Positions 1 to 8,257 of a DNA stretch of 64,000 nt are shown in pieces. Made by a program: the position numbers and the translations under genes. Numbering within the stretch: the stretch's first letter is position 1; each line of letters opens with the position of its first letter. Below the pieces are notes generated by a model, which made no database searches, was not told the origin of the DNA, and saw nothing but the letters and a program-made list of their open reading frames with translations. This DNA comes from Nocardioides deserti (GTDB lineage Bacteria > Actinomycetota > Actinomycetes > Propionibacteriales > Nocardioidaceae). The DNA is taken from NCBI RefSeq assembly GCF_014266025.1, contig NZ_JACMYC010000005.1:1-64000 (forward strand), read 5' to 3'.

Positions 1-231
1 GAGGCAGCGGGCCAGCCGCGCGGCCGAGCGGGCCAGGGCGGGAGCGCCCGGCCTCCGCAGCGGCACCGGCACGAGGTCGGCGCCGCGGCCGGCGACGTCG
101 GCGGTGCGCCAGCCACGGTCGCTGGCCACGGCGACCTGGTCGCCGCGCTCGAGGCGGTCGGCGGCCAGGTCCGCGACGACCGCCTCCGCGCCGCCCGACC
201 CCATCTCGGCGATGACCATGAGCGTCCTCAC
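1..231 (-). CDS. Glycosyltransferase family 4, N-terminal 77 residues (cut by window start)
   Basis: This frame starts at a GTG and runs off the left edge. It opens with a short hydrophobic strand and a GSGGAE motif, the nucleotide-sugar glycosyltransferase signature of the first Rossmann domain of GT-B enzymes. The start codon overlaps the stop of the upstream glycosyltransferase gene (GTGA), so the two are translationally coupled in the leftward polysaccharide operon. The C-terminal donor-binding domain lies outside the window, so the sugar donor cannot be guessed. Confidence 0.8.
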   Translation of the reverse strand, partial: MRTLMVIAEMGSGGAEAVVADLAADRLERGDQVAVASDRGWRTADVAGRGADLVPVPLRRPGAPALARSAARLARCL

Positions 232-1340
232 GAGCGCACCTCGTCGTAGACCCGCTGCAGCCCGTCGACGCACCCGGCGAGCGAGAACGACTCCTCCACC
301 CGGTCGCGGGCCGCCTTGCCTGCGCGCTCGCGCAGCCCGTCGTCCTCGACCATCCTGCGGAGCGCCGCGGTCAGCGCGGCCGGGTCGTCGGCCGGCACCA
401 GGAGTCCCTCGACGCCGTCGCGGACGACCTCGGGCACCCCGCCGACGGCGGTCGCGACGACCGGCAGCCCGCAGGACATTGCCTGCAGGACCGACAGCGG
501 CAGGTTCTCCGCAGCGGAGGTGAGCGCGAGCAGGTGCCCCCGGGCGTACGCCGGCGCCGGGTCCGACAGCCAGCCGGTGAGCTCAACGCGGCCGGCCAGG
601 GCGGGCTCGGCCGCGCGCCGCTCGGCCAGCGGCCGCTCGGGGCCGTCGCCGACGACCAGCGCGCGGGCGGCCGGCACCGCGGCGAGCGCGTCGAGCAGCA
701 GGCCGACCCGCTTCACGCCACCGAGCACGCCGGACCACACCACGGTCACCGGCCCGTCCGGCGCGGCGGCCGGGCGCCACCGGGCCGGGTCGACGCCGTT
801 GTGCACCACCGACACGGCCGACTCGGGCAGGCCCACCCGCGCCACGGCGTACGTCGCCACGGCGGCGCTCGGCACGACGACCCGGGCCCGGGCCCAGCGG
901 GTCACCAGCCGCTCGCCGGTCAGGTAGTAGAGCCGGTCGCGGCGTCGCCGCTCGGCCGCCCGCACGTTGCCGGCGACCAGGTCGGAGAGACCGTCGGCGA
1001 CGCCGTGCAGGGTGTAGACGACGGGGGCGCCCAGCACCGGCGCGGCCAGGCGGGCCAGCCAGCCGGCGCGCCGGTCGTGCGCGTGCACGACGTCGGGACG
1101 CAGCGACCGCAGCAGGGCGAGCGTGTCCCTGGCGCCGCGGACGTCGGCCTTCCCGGCGACGGTCGTGCCGTGCCAGGTGACGCCCGGCGCGTGCACCGGC
1201 CGCGGGCCGACCACGTGGCTGTCCACGCCGCGGCGCGCCAGCTCAGCGGCCACGTCCACCGCGTGGTCGACCGGCCCACCGGAGGCCTGGGTCAGCACCT
1301 GGACGACCCGCGTCATCTGCCGGGTCCCGTCCCGGGTCAT
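228..1340 (-). CDS. Glycosyltransferase family 4 (GT-B fold)
   Basis: A 370-residue protein likely transferring a sugar from a nucleotide donor to a lipid-linked or surface glycan at the cytoplasmic membrane. Seen: N-terminal acceptor domain with the VHAHD motif near residue 87, and a C-terminal donor domain with the stretch ENLPLSVLQAM from residue 278 followed by GLPVVAT and GGVPE. In canonical GT4 enzymes this stretch is EX7E; here the second Glu is Gln. The ATG at 1340 is preferred because it overlaps the polymerase stop (ATGA); an in-frame ATG at 1316 is the alternative. It sits in a five-gene leftward operon with polymerase, deacetylase and flippase, which points to capsule or exopolysaccharide synthesis. 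Acceptor and sugar are unknown. Confidence 0.9.
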   Translation of the reverse strand: MTRDGTRQMTRVVQVLTQASGGPVDHAVDVAAELARRGVDSHVVGPRPVHAPGVTWHGTTVAGKADVRGARDTLALLRSLRPDVVHAHDRRAGWLARLAAPVLGAPVVYTLHGVADGLSDLVAGNVRAAERRRRDRLYYLTGERLVTRWARARVVVPSAAVATYAVARVGLPESAVSVVHNGVDPARWRPAAAPDGPVTVVWSGVLGGVKRVGLLLDALAAVPAARALVVGDGPERPLAERRAAEPALAGRVELTGWLSDPAPAYARGHLLALTSAAENLPLSVLQAMSCGLPVVATAVGGVPEVVRDGVEGLLVPADDPAALTAALRRMVEDDGLRERAGKAARDRVEESFSLAGCVDGLQRVYDEVRS

Positions 1341-2695
1341 GGCAGGCGCTCCCGGGCCAGGCTCGCACCGAGGGCGCACAGCAGCCACAGCGGCAGGAAG
1401 TACTGCTCGGTCACGAAGACCGCGGCCACCGCGGTCCCGGCCAGCGCGACGCCCACCGCGCCGGCGAGCCGGTCCCCGCGTGCGCGCCACCCCGACCGGG
1501 CGGCCAGGTAGCCGGCGACGAGCAGCCCGAGCCAGGCCGCCAGCCCGAGCAGGCCGAGCTCGGCGGAGGTCTCCAGGTAGGTGTTGTGCGCGACGTCGAG
1601 GTCGTGGTCGACGTCGTCGGGCAGGCGGTCGAGGTACTCCCGGTGCTCGAGCGAGTAGGCCCCGGGACCGTGGCCGAGGACCGGGGCGTCCAGGGTCATC
1701 CGCCCGGCGGACTCCCACAGGTCGAGCCGCTCGGAGACGTTCTGGTCCGCGACGCTGCCCTTCTGCTCGATGCTCGTCCCGACCAGCTGCGGGAAGACCG
1801 ACAGCGCGAGCGCCACGGTGGTCAGCCCGACCATGCCGAGGACGACCACAGCCCGCCAGGTCACGAGGCCGACCACCAGGGCGACGAGCACGGCCACGAC
1901 CAGTCCGAGCAGCGCCCCCCGGGAGAGCGTGCCGAGGAGGGCGGCGAGCACGACGACGACCGCGACGTCGTACACCCACGGGCGGCGGGCGCCGGCGCGC
2001 AGCGCGACCCCGAGCGGCACGGCGGCGAGGAGGAAGAACGCGAGGTCGTTGGGGTCGCCGATCGGGCCGCCGACGCGACGGTCGGCGCCGACCAGGTAGG
2101 TCACCAGGCCGCACACGGCGGCCGCGGCGCAGGCCAGGACGTAGCAGCGTGCGACGGTGCGCGGGGCGAGCGGGCCGCGCATCGCGTCGACCAGCACCAG
2201 CAACACGACCACGAAGCCGGCCCACCGGGCGAGCACCGCCGCCCCGGTGCTGCCGTTCGCGTGCAGCGCCGTCGAGGCGAGGAGCACCACGACCAGCACG
2301 AGGGTCGCGCCGAGGACGGCGGTGCGTCCGTGGCTCCGCGCGCCGGCCAAGGGGTGAGTGGGACCGCGGAGCGGGCCGCGGCTGCGGCGCACCAGCCAGG
2401 ACGCGACCAGCACGACCGCGAGCAGCTTGGTGGCGCGCGGGTCGACGAGCGCGAGGTAGTCCTCGAAGACCGCGGTCGTCACGACCGCCAGCGCCGCCCA
2501 CTCCAGGCGGACGAGGAGGGCGGTGCCGACCACCAGCGCCGCGAGACCGGGGACGGTGAGTGCCGGCGCGTAGCCGAGGGCGAGCCCGCCGAGCGCCGCG
2601 AGCAGCAGCGGCACGATCACGGCCGAGGTGGCGCGCGGGCGCGTCACCGGCGCCTCCCGGCGCAGGCCGAGGGCGAGGGTCAGGTCCGACGTCAC
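1337..2695 (-). CDS. O-antigen ligase/polymerase family membrane protein (Wzy/WaaL-like)
   Basis: A 452-residue polytopic membrane protein with roughly ten or more hydrophobic segments. The family polymerises or ligates lipid-linked oligosaccharides on the outer face of the membrane. Seen: the periplasmic-loop region typical of Wzy_C proteins, with LGHGPGAYS and the HNTYLE motif about 75 residues from the C terminus. The GTG start at 2695 overlaps the deacetylase stop (GTGA), and the gene's own stop overlaps the next start. The neighbouring flippase and glycosyltransferases support a Wzx/Wzy-type pathway. Whether it acts as ligase or polymerase cannot be decided from sequence. Confidence 0.87.
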   Translation of the reverse strand: MTSDLTLALGLRREAPVTRPRATSAVIVPLLLAALGGLALGYAPALTVPGLAALVVGTALLVRLEWAALAVVTTAVFEDYLALVDPRATKLLAVVLVASWLVRRSRGPLRGPTHPLAGARSHGRTAVLGATLVLVVVLLASTALHANGSTGAAVLARWAGFVVVLLVLVDAMRGPLAPRTVARCYVLACAAAAVCGLVTYLVGADRRVGGPIGDPNDLAFFLLAAVPLGVALRAGARRPWVYDVAVVVVLAALLGTLSRGALLGLVVAVLVALVVGLVTWRAVVVLGMVGLTTVALALSVFPQLVGTSIEQKGSVADQNVSERLDLWESAGRMTLDAPVLGHGPGAYSLEHREYLDRLPDDVDHDLDVAHNTYLETSAELGLLGLAAWLGLLVAGYLAARSGWRARGDRLAGAVGVALAGTAVAAVFVTEQYFLPLWLLCALGASLARERLP

Positions 2696-3531
2696 CACGA
2701 GGGTCCTCCCCGGCTGCGCCAGCGGTCCAGGGGCCGCAGGAACGTGTAGGCGCCGTCGAGGATGTGCCGCAGGTCGGCCGGGTCGGACGGCACGAAGGCC
2801 CGGCGCAGGGAGAGCGGGTGCACGACGTCGGTGTTGAGCCCGCGGTCGACGGTGATGCCGACGGTGTAGCCGGCCGCCACGGCAGCGGCCCGCACCCGCG
2901 GGTCCCAGCCGCCGGTCGGGTAGGCGACCGAGCGCACCGGACGGCCGAGCAGGTCCTCGAGCGCGATCCGGGAGTCGACGAGCTCGCGGCGCAGGTCCGC
3001 GTCGTCCAGCGCCGGCAGCCACGGGTGGCTGACGGTGTGGGAGCCCACGTCGAGGCCCTCATGTGCGGCGGCGACCAGCTCGTCGGCCGTGGCCGGGCGC
3101 AGCCGCCCGCTGCGGCATGCGGCGGACTCGTGGGCGTCCCACGCGAACCGGAGGCCGTCGAGGATGCCGCTCACCACGAACAACGTCGTCGGCAGGCCGC
3201 GGTCGCGCAGGATCGGCCACGCGGTGTCCACGACGCTCGCGTAGCCGTCGTCGAAGGTCAGCGCCACCGCCCGGTCAGGCAGCGTTCCGGCCCACAGCCG
3301 GGCGACCGCCTCCTCCAGCGGGAGCACCCGGGCGCCCCACCGCTCCAGCACGTCGAGGTGGCGCCGGAAGTCGTCCACGCCCGTCGAGAGCCCGTCGGAC
3401 GTCCGCCCGTCGACGCGGTGCCAGCCGACGAGCGTGAGCCCGTGGCTGCCGACCAGCGTGCCGGCGATCGTGCGGTGCGCGAGCGCGACCGGTCGGACCA
3501 CGGTCGCGACGGCGCGGGTCCCGGGTCTCAT
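2692..3531 (-). CDS. Polysaccharide deacetylase (NodB homology domain)
   Basis: A 279-residue carbohydrate esterase family 4-type protein that would remove N-acetyl (or O-acetyl) groups from a glycan. Motif 1 TFDDGY is at residues 92-97 with two Asp, and motif 2 SHTVSHP at 164-170 supplies the metal-binding His pair; AYPTGGWD near 200 corresponds to motif 3. The N-terminal 30 residues are basic and moderately hydrophobic but no clear signal peptide is visible. The ATG at 3531 overlaps the flippase stop by four bases. Position inside the operon suggests modification of the polysaccharide made by its neighbours. Confidence 0.9.
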   Translation of the reverse strand: MRPGTRAVATVVRPVALAHRTIAGTLVGSHGLTLVGWHRVDGRTSDGLSTGVDDFRRHLDVLERWGARVLPLEEAVARLWAGTLPDRAVALTFDDGYASVVDTAWPILRDRGLPTTLFVVSGILDGLRFAWDAHESAACRSGRLRPATADELVAAAHEGLDVGSHTVSHPWLPALDDADLRRELVDSRIALEDLLGRPVRSVAYPTGGWDPRVRAAAVAAGYTVGITVDRGLNTDVVHPLSLRRAFVPSDPADLRHILDGAYTFLRPLDRWRSRGGPSW

Positions 3532-6359
3532 GCGGGCCTCCTCAGCAGCGCGGCGGCCTCCCGCAGGCGGTCGCGGTCGAGCAACCACAACGGCACGACG
3601 TACGCCGCGAGCCCGGCCGCGCCGAGCAGGGCGAGCGTCGCGGCGCTCGGGCCGTCGTCCAGCAGGCCACCGGCCAGCGCGCGCACGGCGAGCACCGCCG
3701 CCACGAGCGCCAGCGCGCTGAGCACGGCCGGCCGGAGGCCCACCGCGAGCGCCCGCAGCGAGAAGCCGGAGACGAAGGTGCGGGCCAGCGCCAGCGCGAG
3801 CACGGCGACGACCGCGGCGACGGCGGCCTGGGCGGCGGCCACGACACTCACCCCGCGGTCGACGACGACCGCGAGCGTGCCGAGCAGCAGGAGCAGGTGG
3901 GCCAGGCGCAGCCCCAGCGCGAGGACCGGCCGGCCCGCGGCGTTGACCGCCGTGGCGACCAGCTGCCCGACGCTGAGGGCGGCGGCGTACGCCGCGAGCC
4001 AGGCGACGGCGGGCACCGCGGGCGACCACTTGTCCCCCAGGACCACGAGGTGGTCGGCGACGAGGGCGACGCCGAGGCACAGCGGCAGGACGAGGGTCAG
4101 CGTCACGGTGGTGACCACGACGGTCGCGCGGCCCAGCTCGCGGCCGCGCTGCCGGCACAGGTACGGGAAGGCGGCGCCGGTGATGACGACGACGATCATC
4201 AGGTAGGGCATGAAGGCGAGCCGGAAGGCCAGGGAGTACTGCCCCAGCGCCACGGTGCCGAGCACCGCGGAGACCACCAGGTAGTCGATGTTGAGCTGCA
4301 CCAGCTCGAGCAGGTGGGTGCCGGCGTAGGGCCCGCCGTAGGAGAGCAGCCCGCGGGCGTCCTCGGCGTCCCACCCCGGCAGCACCGGCGGGTGGACGCA
4401 CCAGGAGAGCAGCAGCGTGAGCACGGCCTGGACGACCTGGCCGGCCACGAGCGCCATCACGCCGGTGCCCTGGACGACGAGCGCGATCGCGACCACCGCC
4501 CCGACGACGGACGAGACCGTGTCGGGGATGATCCGCCGCAGGAACCGCAGCTCGCGGCGGAGCAGCTCGTTGGTCACCGCGGCGATCGCGGTGCACGGCA
4601 GCACGACGGTCAGCCCGCGGATCACCGCCGCTCCTCCGTCGGCCGCGCCGAGGACGGCGGCCAGCCGGGGCGCCGCTACCCAGATCAGGGCTGCCAGCAC
4701 GGCCGCGAGCCCGAGGCTGATCGCGACGGCGGTGCGGGCCGCGCGCTGGACGTCGCCGCGCCAGTAGACCAGCGCGCTCGCCGTGCCGAGGCTCGCCACC
4801 TGGACGCCGACGTTGGCGACGAGCGTGCCGAGCGCGACCAGGCCGAGCGCCGAGGGTGCGAGCACCGCGGCGAGGGTGAGCAGCACGACGGTCTGGGCGG
4901 TCTTGACGACGACTCCGTTGGTGGCCAGCCACAGTGCCCCGCGGGCGGTGCGGCCGGCCTCGCCCTCCTCCGTCGGCGCCGTCGGGGGCGTCGGCGCCGT
5001 CGGGGGCGTCGGGTCCTCGCTGCTGCGCGGCGACGGCGCGGGCGCGGCGAGCGCGGCCTCGACGGCGTCCACCTGGGCGGCGAGCGCGTCGGGCGGCAGG
5101 TCGTGCGGCGAGCGGTTGCGCAGGAACAGCACGACCGCCGCGAGGGCGAGCGCGAGCCGGTGGTCGCGGTCCCACGCGCGCCACGGCCGGCCGGCGACCT
5201 CCAGCGCGCCGACCCGGCCGAGGCGGTCGTCGTCGACGAGCGCCATCACCTGCTCGGCGACCGAACACGTCGGGTCGGCGACGTCGCGCAGCGCGGGCAG
5301 CAGCAGCCGGTCGATGCCGGCGGGCGCGTCCGGCGAGGCGTTGTCCCAGTCGACGACGACCGCGGTGTCGCGGTCGAGCAGCACGTTGCCGGGCCACAGG
5401 TCGCCGTGGCACCAGCCGGTCGGGACGCCGTCGTCGAGGACCGCCAGGGTGGTGGCCCAGCGCTCGCGCACAGGAGCGGGTACGACGGCGGCGCGCTCGC
5501 ACCACGAGCGGGCCCACCCGGGCGCGGTCGTGCCGGTGCGGCCGGCCGCGAGCACGTCGGCCAGCTCGGCGGCGACCGCCCACTGCCACTCCGGTCGCGG
5601 CCACGGCCAGCGCAGCGCGCCCGGCGCCGGCAGCCAGGCGCCGGCCACCCACGCGCACCCGCGGGTCGTGCCGGTGGCGAGCACCTGCGGCAGGAACGCC
5701 GCGGCCGCGGGCACGGCCTCCCGCACCCGGTCGACCCGGTCGGGGGCGTGCGGCAGCAGGTCCAGCCGGACGGCCAGGTCGCCGCCCGGCGTGCGGACCC
5801 GCAGCACGGTGTGGCCCGCGGTCGTCACGCCGACCAGCCGGCCGGTGGTGGCCAGCCGGTCGGTCACTGCGGCGACGACCTCGTCGGCGAGGGTGGCGCG
5901 AGCGGGGCCGTCGACCCGCAGGCGCGGGGCGCCGCGGCGGCGGGCGGCACCCAGCCCGACCCGGCGCCGGGCCCAGGCCACGGGGTCACCGGCCGTCACC
6001 GGCCAGCCCGAGCGCCACAGGAGCTCCGGCTCGTGGGCGGTCGGGTAGACGACGTGGTCGCCCTCGTCGCCGAGCACCGCGACGGTCGCCCCCGGCGCGA
6101 GCGGCACCGGTGGCCGCCCGGCGGCGTACTCCTCCGCGGGAGGGCCGGAGACCACCAGCAGGCTCGCGCGGACCCCGGTCGTGACCGCCTCGGCGACGTC
6201 CAGCGCCCCCGGGAACGCCGCCCGCAGGTGCGGCAGCAGCACCTCGTCGACGGCCAGGACGACGGCCGGGCCGGGGTCGGCCGGCAGGAGCACCCGGAAG
6301 GCCGCCAGCCGGTCGCCGACGGTCCAGTGCGGCGTCGTCACCGCCACCGGGCGGGTCAC
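3528..6359 (-). CDS. Fusion: APH-like kinase domain + Wzx-type oligosaccharide flippase
   Basis: A 943-residue protein in three parts. Residues 1-160 form a soluble domain I do not recognise. Residues about 170-440 look like an aminoglycoside/choline-kinase-type phosphotransferase: the catalytic loop CHGDLWPGN near residue 316 and the metal-binding VVDWDN near 330 are intact. After a proline-rich linker near 450 (a tandem PPTAPT repeat, 18-bp units at 4971-5013) residues 470-943 form a many-helix transporter of the polysaccharide flippase/MATE-like family, the class that flips lipid-linked oligosaccharides. The frame is open throughout with no shift between the parts. First gene of the leftward polysaccharide operon; only 12 bp separate its start from the divergent lipoprotein gene. 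The kinase substrate is unknown. Confidence 0.87.
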   Translation of the reverse strand: MTRPVAVTTPHWTVGDRLAAFRVLLPADPGPAVVLAVDEVLLPHLRAAFPGALDVAEAVTTGVRASLLVVSGPPAEEYAAGRPPVPLAPGATVAVLGDEGDHVVYPTAHEPELLWRSGWPVTAGDPVAWARRRVGLGAARRRGAPRLRVDGPARATLADEVVAAVTDRLATTGRLVGVTTAGHTVLRVRTPGGDLAVRLDLLPHAPDRVDRVREAVPAAAAFLPQVLATGTTRGCAWVAGAWLPAPGALRWPWPRPEWQWAVAAELADVLAAGRTGTTAPGWARSWCERAAVVPAPVRERWATTLAVLDDGVPTGWCHGDLWPGNVLLDRDTAVVVDWDNASPDAPAGIDRLLLPALRDVADPTCSVAEQVMALVDDDRLGRVGALEVAGRPWRAWDRDHRLALALAAVVLFLRNRSPHDLPPDALAAQVDAVEAALAAPAPSPRSSEDPTPPTAPTPPTAPTEEGEAGRTARGALWLATNGVVVKTAQTVVLLTLAAVLAPSALGLVALGTLVANVGVQVASLGTASALVYWRGDVQRAARTAVAISLGLAAVLAALIWVAAPRLAAVLGAADGGAAVIRGLTVVLPCTAIAAVTNELLRRELRFLRRIIPDTVSSVVGAVVAIALVVQGTGVMALVAGQVVQAVLTLLLSWCVHPPVLPGWDAEDARGLLSYGGPYAGTHLLELVQLNIDYLVVSAVLGTVALGQYSLAFRLAFMPYLMIVVVITGAAFPYLCRQRGRELGRATVVVTTVTLTLVLPLCLGVALVADHLVVLGDKWSPAVPAVAWLAAYAAALSVGQLVATAVNAAGRPVLALGLRLAHLLLLLGTLAVVVDRGVSVVAAAQAAVAAVVAVLALALARTFVSGFSLRALAVGLRPAVLSALALVAAVLAVRALAGGLLDDGPSAATLALLGAAGLAAYVVPLWLLDRDRLREAAALLRRPA

Positions 6360-6371
6360 GACGGGCCTACC

Positions 6372-7130
6372 ATGACCGGCATGGGGGACATCAGACGTGC
6401 CATCGCGGTCGGGGTGCTGGCGCTCGCGCCGGCGCTCGGCGGCTGCTCGACCATCTCCGACCAGCTCGCCGGGAGCGAGGTCGACCCGACCGTCACGACC
6501 TCGGCCGCAAGCGCAGACTCGCTGCTGGAGACCGTGACCTGGGGCGAGCTCGACGGGCTGGTCTCGGTCGTCGTGCGCAACCCGACCGACCGCGTGCTGC
6601 GGCGCGCGGAGGCCGTCATCACGCTCCGCGACTCACGCGGCACGGCGCTCGCGTCGACGCCGGCGCCGAGGACGGCGACGACGACGAGCTCGCGCGACGG
6701 CGGGTGCTGCACGGTTCGCTCCCTTCGTCCCGGTGGGACCTACGGGTTGTACGTCGGCACGGCCGGCGCCGGGTCCGAGGTGGCCGACGTCGAGGTGACC
6801 TACCGCGACGTCTCGTGGTCGTCCACGCCCCTGCCCCGGGTCGAGGCGCTGGCGGTGCGGATCGAGGAGGGACCGCGCGGGTCGGTCGTCCTGGCGGACA
6901 TCACCACCGAGGACGACCTGTCGAGCGCGGTCGTGCAGGCCGTGGTCACCGAGCCCGACGGCAGCCTGGCCGCCGTGGTCTCGGGCACCTGGACCTGCTT
7001 CGAGGCCGGGGACACCCGGCGGATCTTCATGCAGCTGTTCCGCCGGGTGCCTGTCGGCTCCATGGTCGAGTCGGTCGCGGTGCACCCCGACGGCGGCGCC
7101 GCCGAGGAGTGCACGACCCAGCGCGGCTAG
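6372..7130 (+). CDS. Putative lipoprotein of unknown function
   Basis: A 252-residue secreted protein. The N terminus has a short positive stretch, a hydrophobic segment and an ALGGC lipobox with the predicted acylated cysteine at residue 25 (counting from the ATG at 6372; an in-frame ATG at 6381 would put it at 22). The mature part looks beta-rich with two Ig-like strand patterns and no recognised catalytic motif. It is divergent from the kinase-flippase gene 12 bp away and its stop codon interlocks with the convergent coiled-coil gene in a shared CTAG. Function is unknown; the context suggests a cell-envelope role. Confidence 0.8.
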   Translation: MTGMGDIRRAIAVGVLALAPALGGCSTISDQLAGSEVDPTVTTSAASADSLLETVTWGELDGLVSVVVRNPTDRVLRRAEAVITLRDSRGTALASTPAPRTATTTSSRDGGCCTVRSLRPGGTYGLYVGTAGAGSEVADVEVTYRDVSWSSTPLPRVEALAVRIEEGPRGSVVLADITTEDDLSSAVVQAVVTEPDGSLAAVVSGTWTCFEAGDTRRIFMQLFRRVPVGSMVESVAVHPDGGAAEECTTQRG

Positions 7131-8149
7131 GAGGTCGCGCGGAAGAGCCAGCCCAGCGGACGTGAGTCGCCGCCCGCGGTCGTCACGACCGGGGCGCGGA
7201 CGGTGTCCTCCGGTCCCGTCGCCCAGTCGGTGACCGGGCGCGGCGGGTCCGTGCCGAGGAAGCTCGTGGCGTTGTCGTCCGCGACCGGCGCCGGCGGCGT
7301 CGGGTCCGCGGTCGAGACGCGGCCGATCATCGGCGCACCGCTCGCCGGCGGCGTCGGGCCGCCGCGGTCGCCGTCGTCGTCCTGCGCCGTGGGCGCGGCG
7401 TCGTCCACCCCGCTGTCAATGGTGTCCTCGTCGAACGGCTCCTCGGGCGGCTCGACGACGGTGTCCTCGTCGACCGGCTCCGGCTCCGACTCGGGCTCCG
7501 GCTCGGGCTCCGGCTGGGGCTCCGGCTCGGCCGAGCGGACCGGGCCGCCGACCGTGGCGACCGGGAGCGCGCTCTCGGTGACCGTGCGGAGGTGGCCGAT
7601 CGTCGCGACGACGTCGGCGACCGAGGCGTGCGCCCGCTCGAAGGTGGTCCCGAGCCCGAGGACGCCCGACTCCAGGTCGCGCAGCAGGCCGTCGGAGCGG
7701 TGCCGGGCGTGACCGAGCGTCGCGAGCTGCTCCTCGCGGAGCTCCTCACGCACCTGGGCGCGGATCTGGTCCAGCTCGCTCTCGGCCCGCACCCGCATGG
7801 CCTCGGCCTGCGTCTGCGCCTCGGCCCGCAGGCGGTCGGCCTCGGTCCGGGCACGGGCCAGGATGCCGTCGGAGCGCTCGGTGGCCTCGCGGACCAGGCG
7901 CTCGTACTCGGCCAGCGACTCCGACTGGAGCCGGTCGGCCATGATCTGCGCGTCGACGAGCAACGCGTCCGCGTCGGCGGCGGCCGAGGCGCGGATCCGG
8001 CTGGCGTCGGCCAGCACGTTCTCCGCCTCGCGGCGTGCGGCGAAGGCCGCTCGAGCCGCCTCGACCTGTTCTCCGGTGGTGCTCGGCGACGGGCTCGGGC
8101 CTTCCGCCCGACCGCCGCCCACTGCTACGTCGTCCCCCTGCGAAGCCAT
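7127..8149 (-). CDS. Coiled-coil protein with acidic Pro-Glu-rich C-terminal region (function unknown)
   Basis: A 340-residue cytoplasmic protein. Residues about 20-165 are strongly heptad-like (rich in Ala, Glu, Arg and Leu), similar in style to DivIVA/GpsB-type or F-type ATPase b-subunit coiled coils. Residues about 190-235 are an acidic Pro-Glu repeat, and the remainder is low-complexity. No membrane segment or enzyme motif. The ATG at 8149 (MASQ) is chosen over an upstream in-frame start because the preceding translation has no coding character and runs into the promoter region of the divergent gene. A polar-growth or scaffold role is conceivable but is inference only. Confidence 0.75.
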   Translation of the reverse strand: MASQGDDVAVGGGRAEGPSPSPSTTGEQVEAARAAFAARREAENVLADASRIRASAAADADALLVDAQIMADRLQSESLAEYERLVREATERSDGILARARTEADRLRAEAQTQAEAMRVRAESELDQIRAQVREELREEQLATLGHARHRSDGLLRDLESGVLGLGTTFERAHASVADVVATIGHLRTVTESALPVATVGGPVRSAEPEPQPEPEPEPESEPEPVDEDTVVEPPEEPFDEDTIDSGVDDAAPTAQDDDGDRGGPTPPASGAPMIGRVSTADPTPPAPVADDNATSFLGTDPPRPVTDWATGPEDTVRAPVVTTAGGDSRPLGWLFRATS

Positions 8150-8245
8150 GTACGTCCCCCAGTACGTGCTCGGTATACAGATGTAGTCCCACGTCTGCCC
8201 GGCTCGCCGCGAGCCCAAACCACCGCGTCCGCCCGGACCTGTCGT

Positions 8246-8251
8246 TACGGT
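8246..8251 (+). promoter_or_regulatory. Predicted -10 element of a leaderless transcript (acetyltransferase)
   Basis: TACGGT ends 6 nt before the GTG at 8258, placing the expected transcription start on the start codon itself. Confidence 0.5.
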
Positions 8252-8257
8252 GACGCC

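Noticed and set aside
3897..7130. Very long open frame on the plus strand opposite the flippase gene
   Set aside because: It is antisense to a well-supported gene and rich in Arg, Gly, Asp and Val as GC-rich shadow frames are; only its last 253 codons (the lipoprotein) look real.
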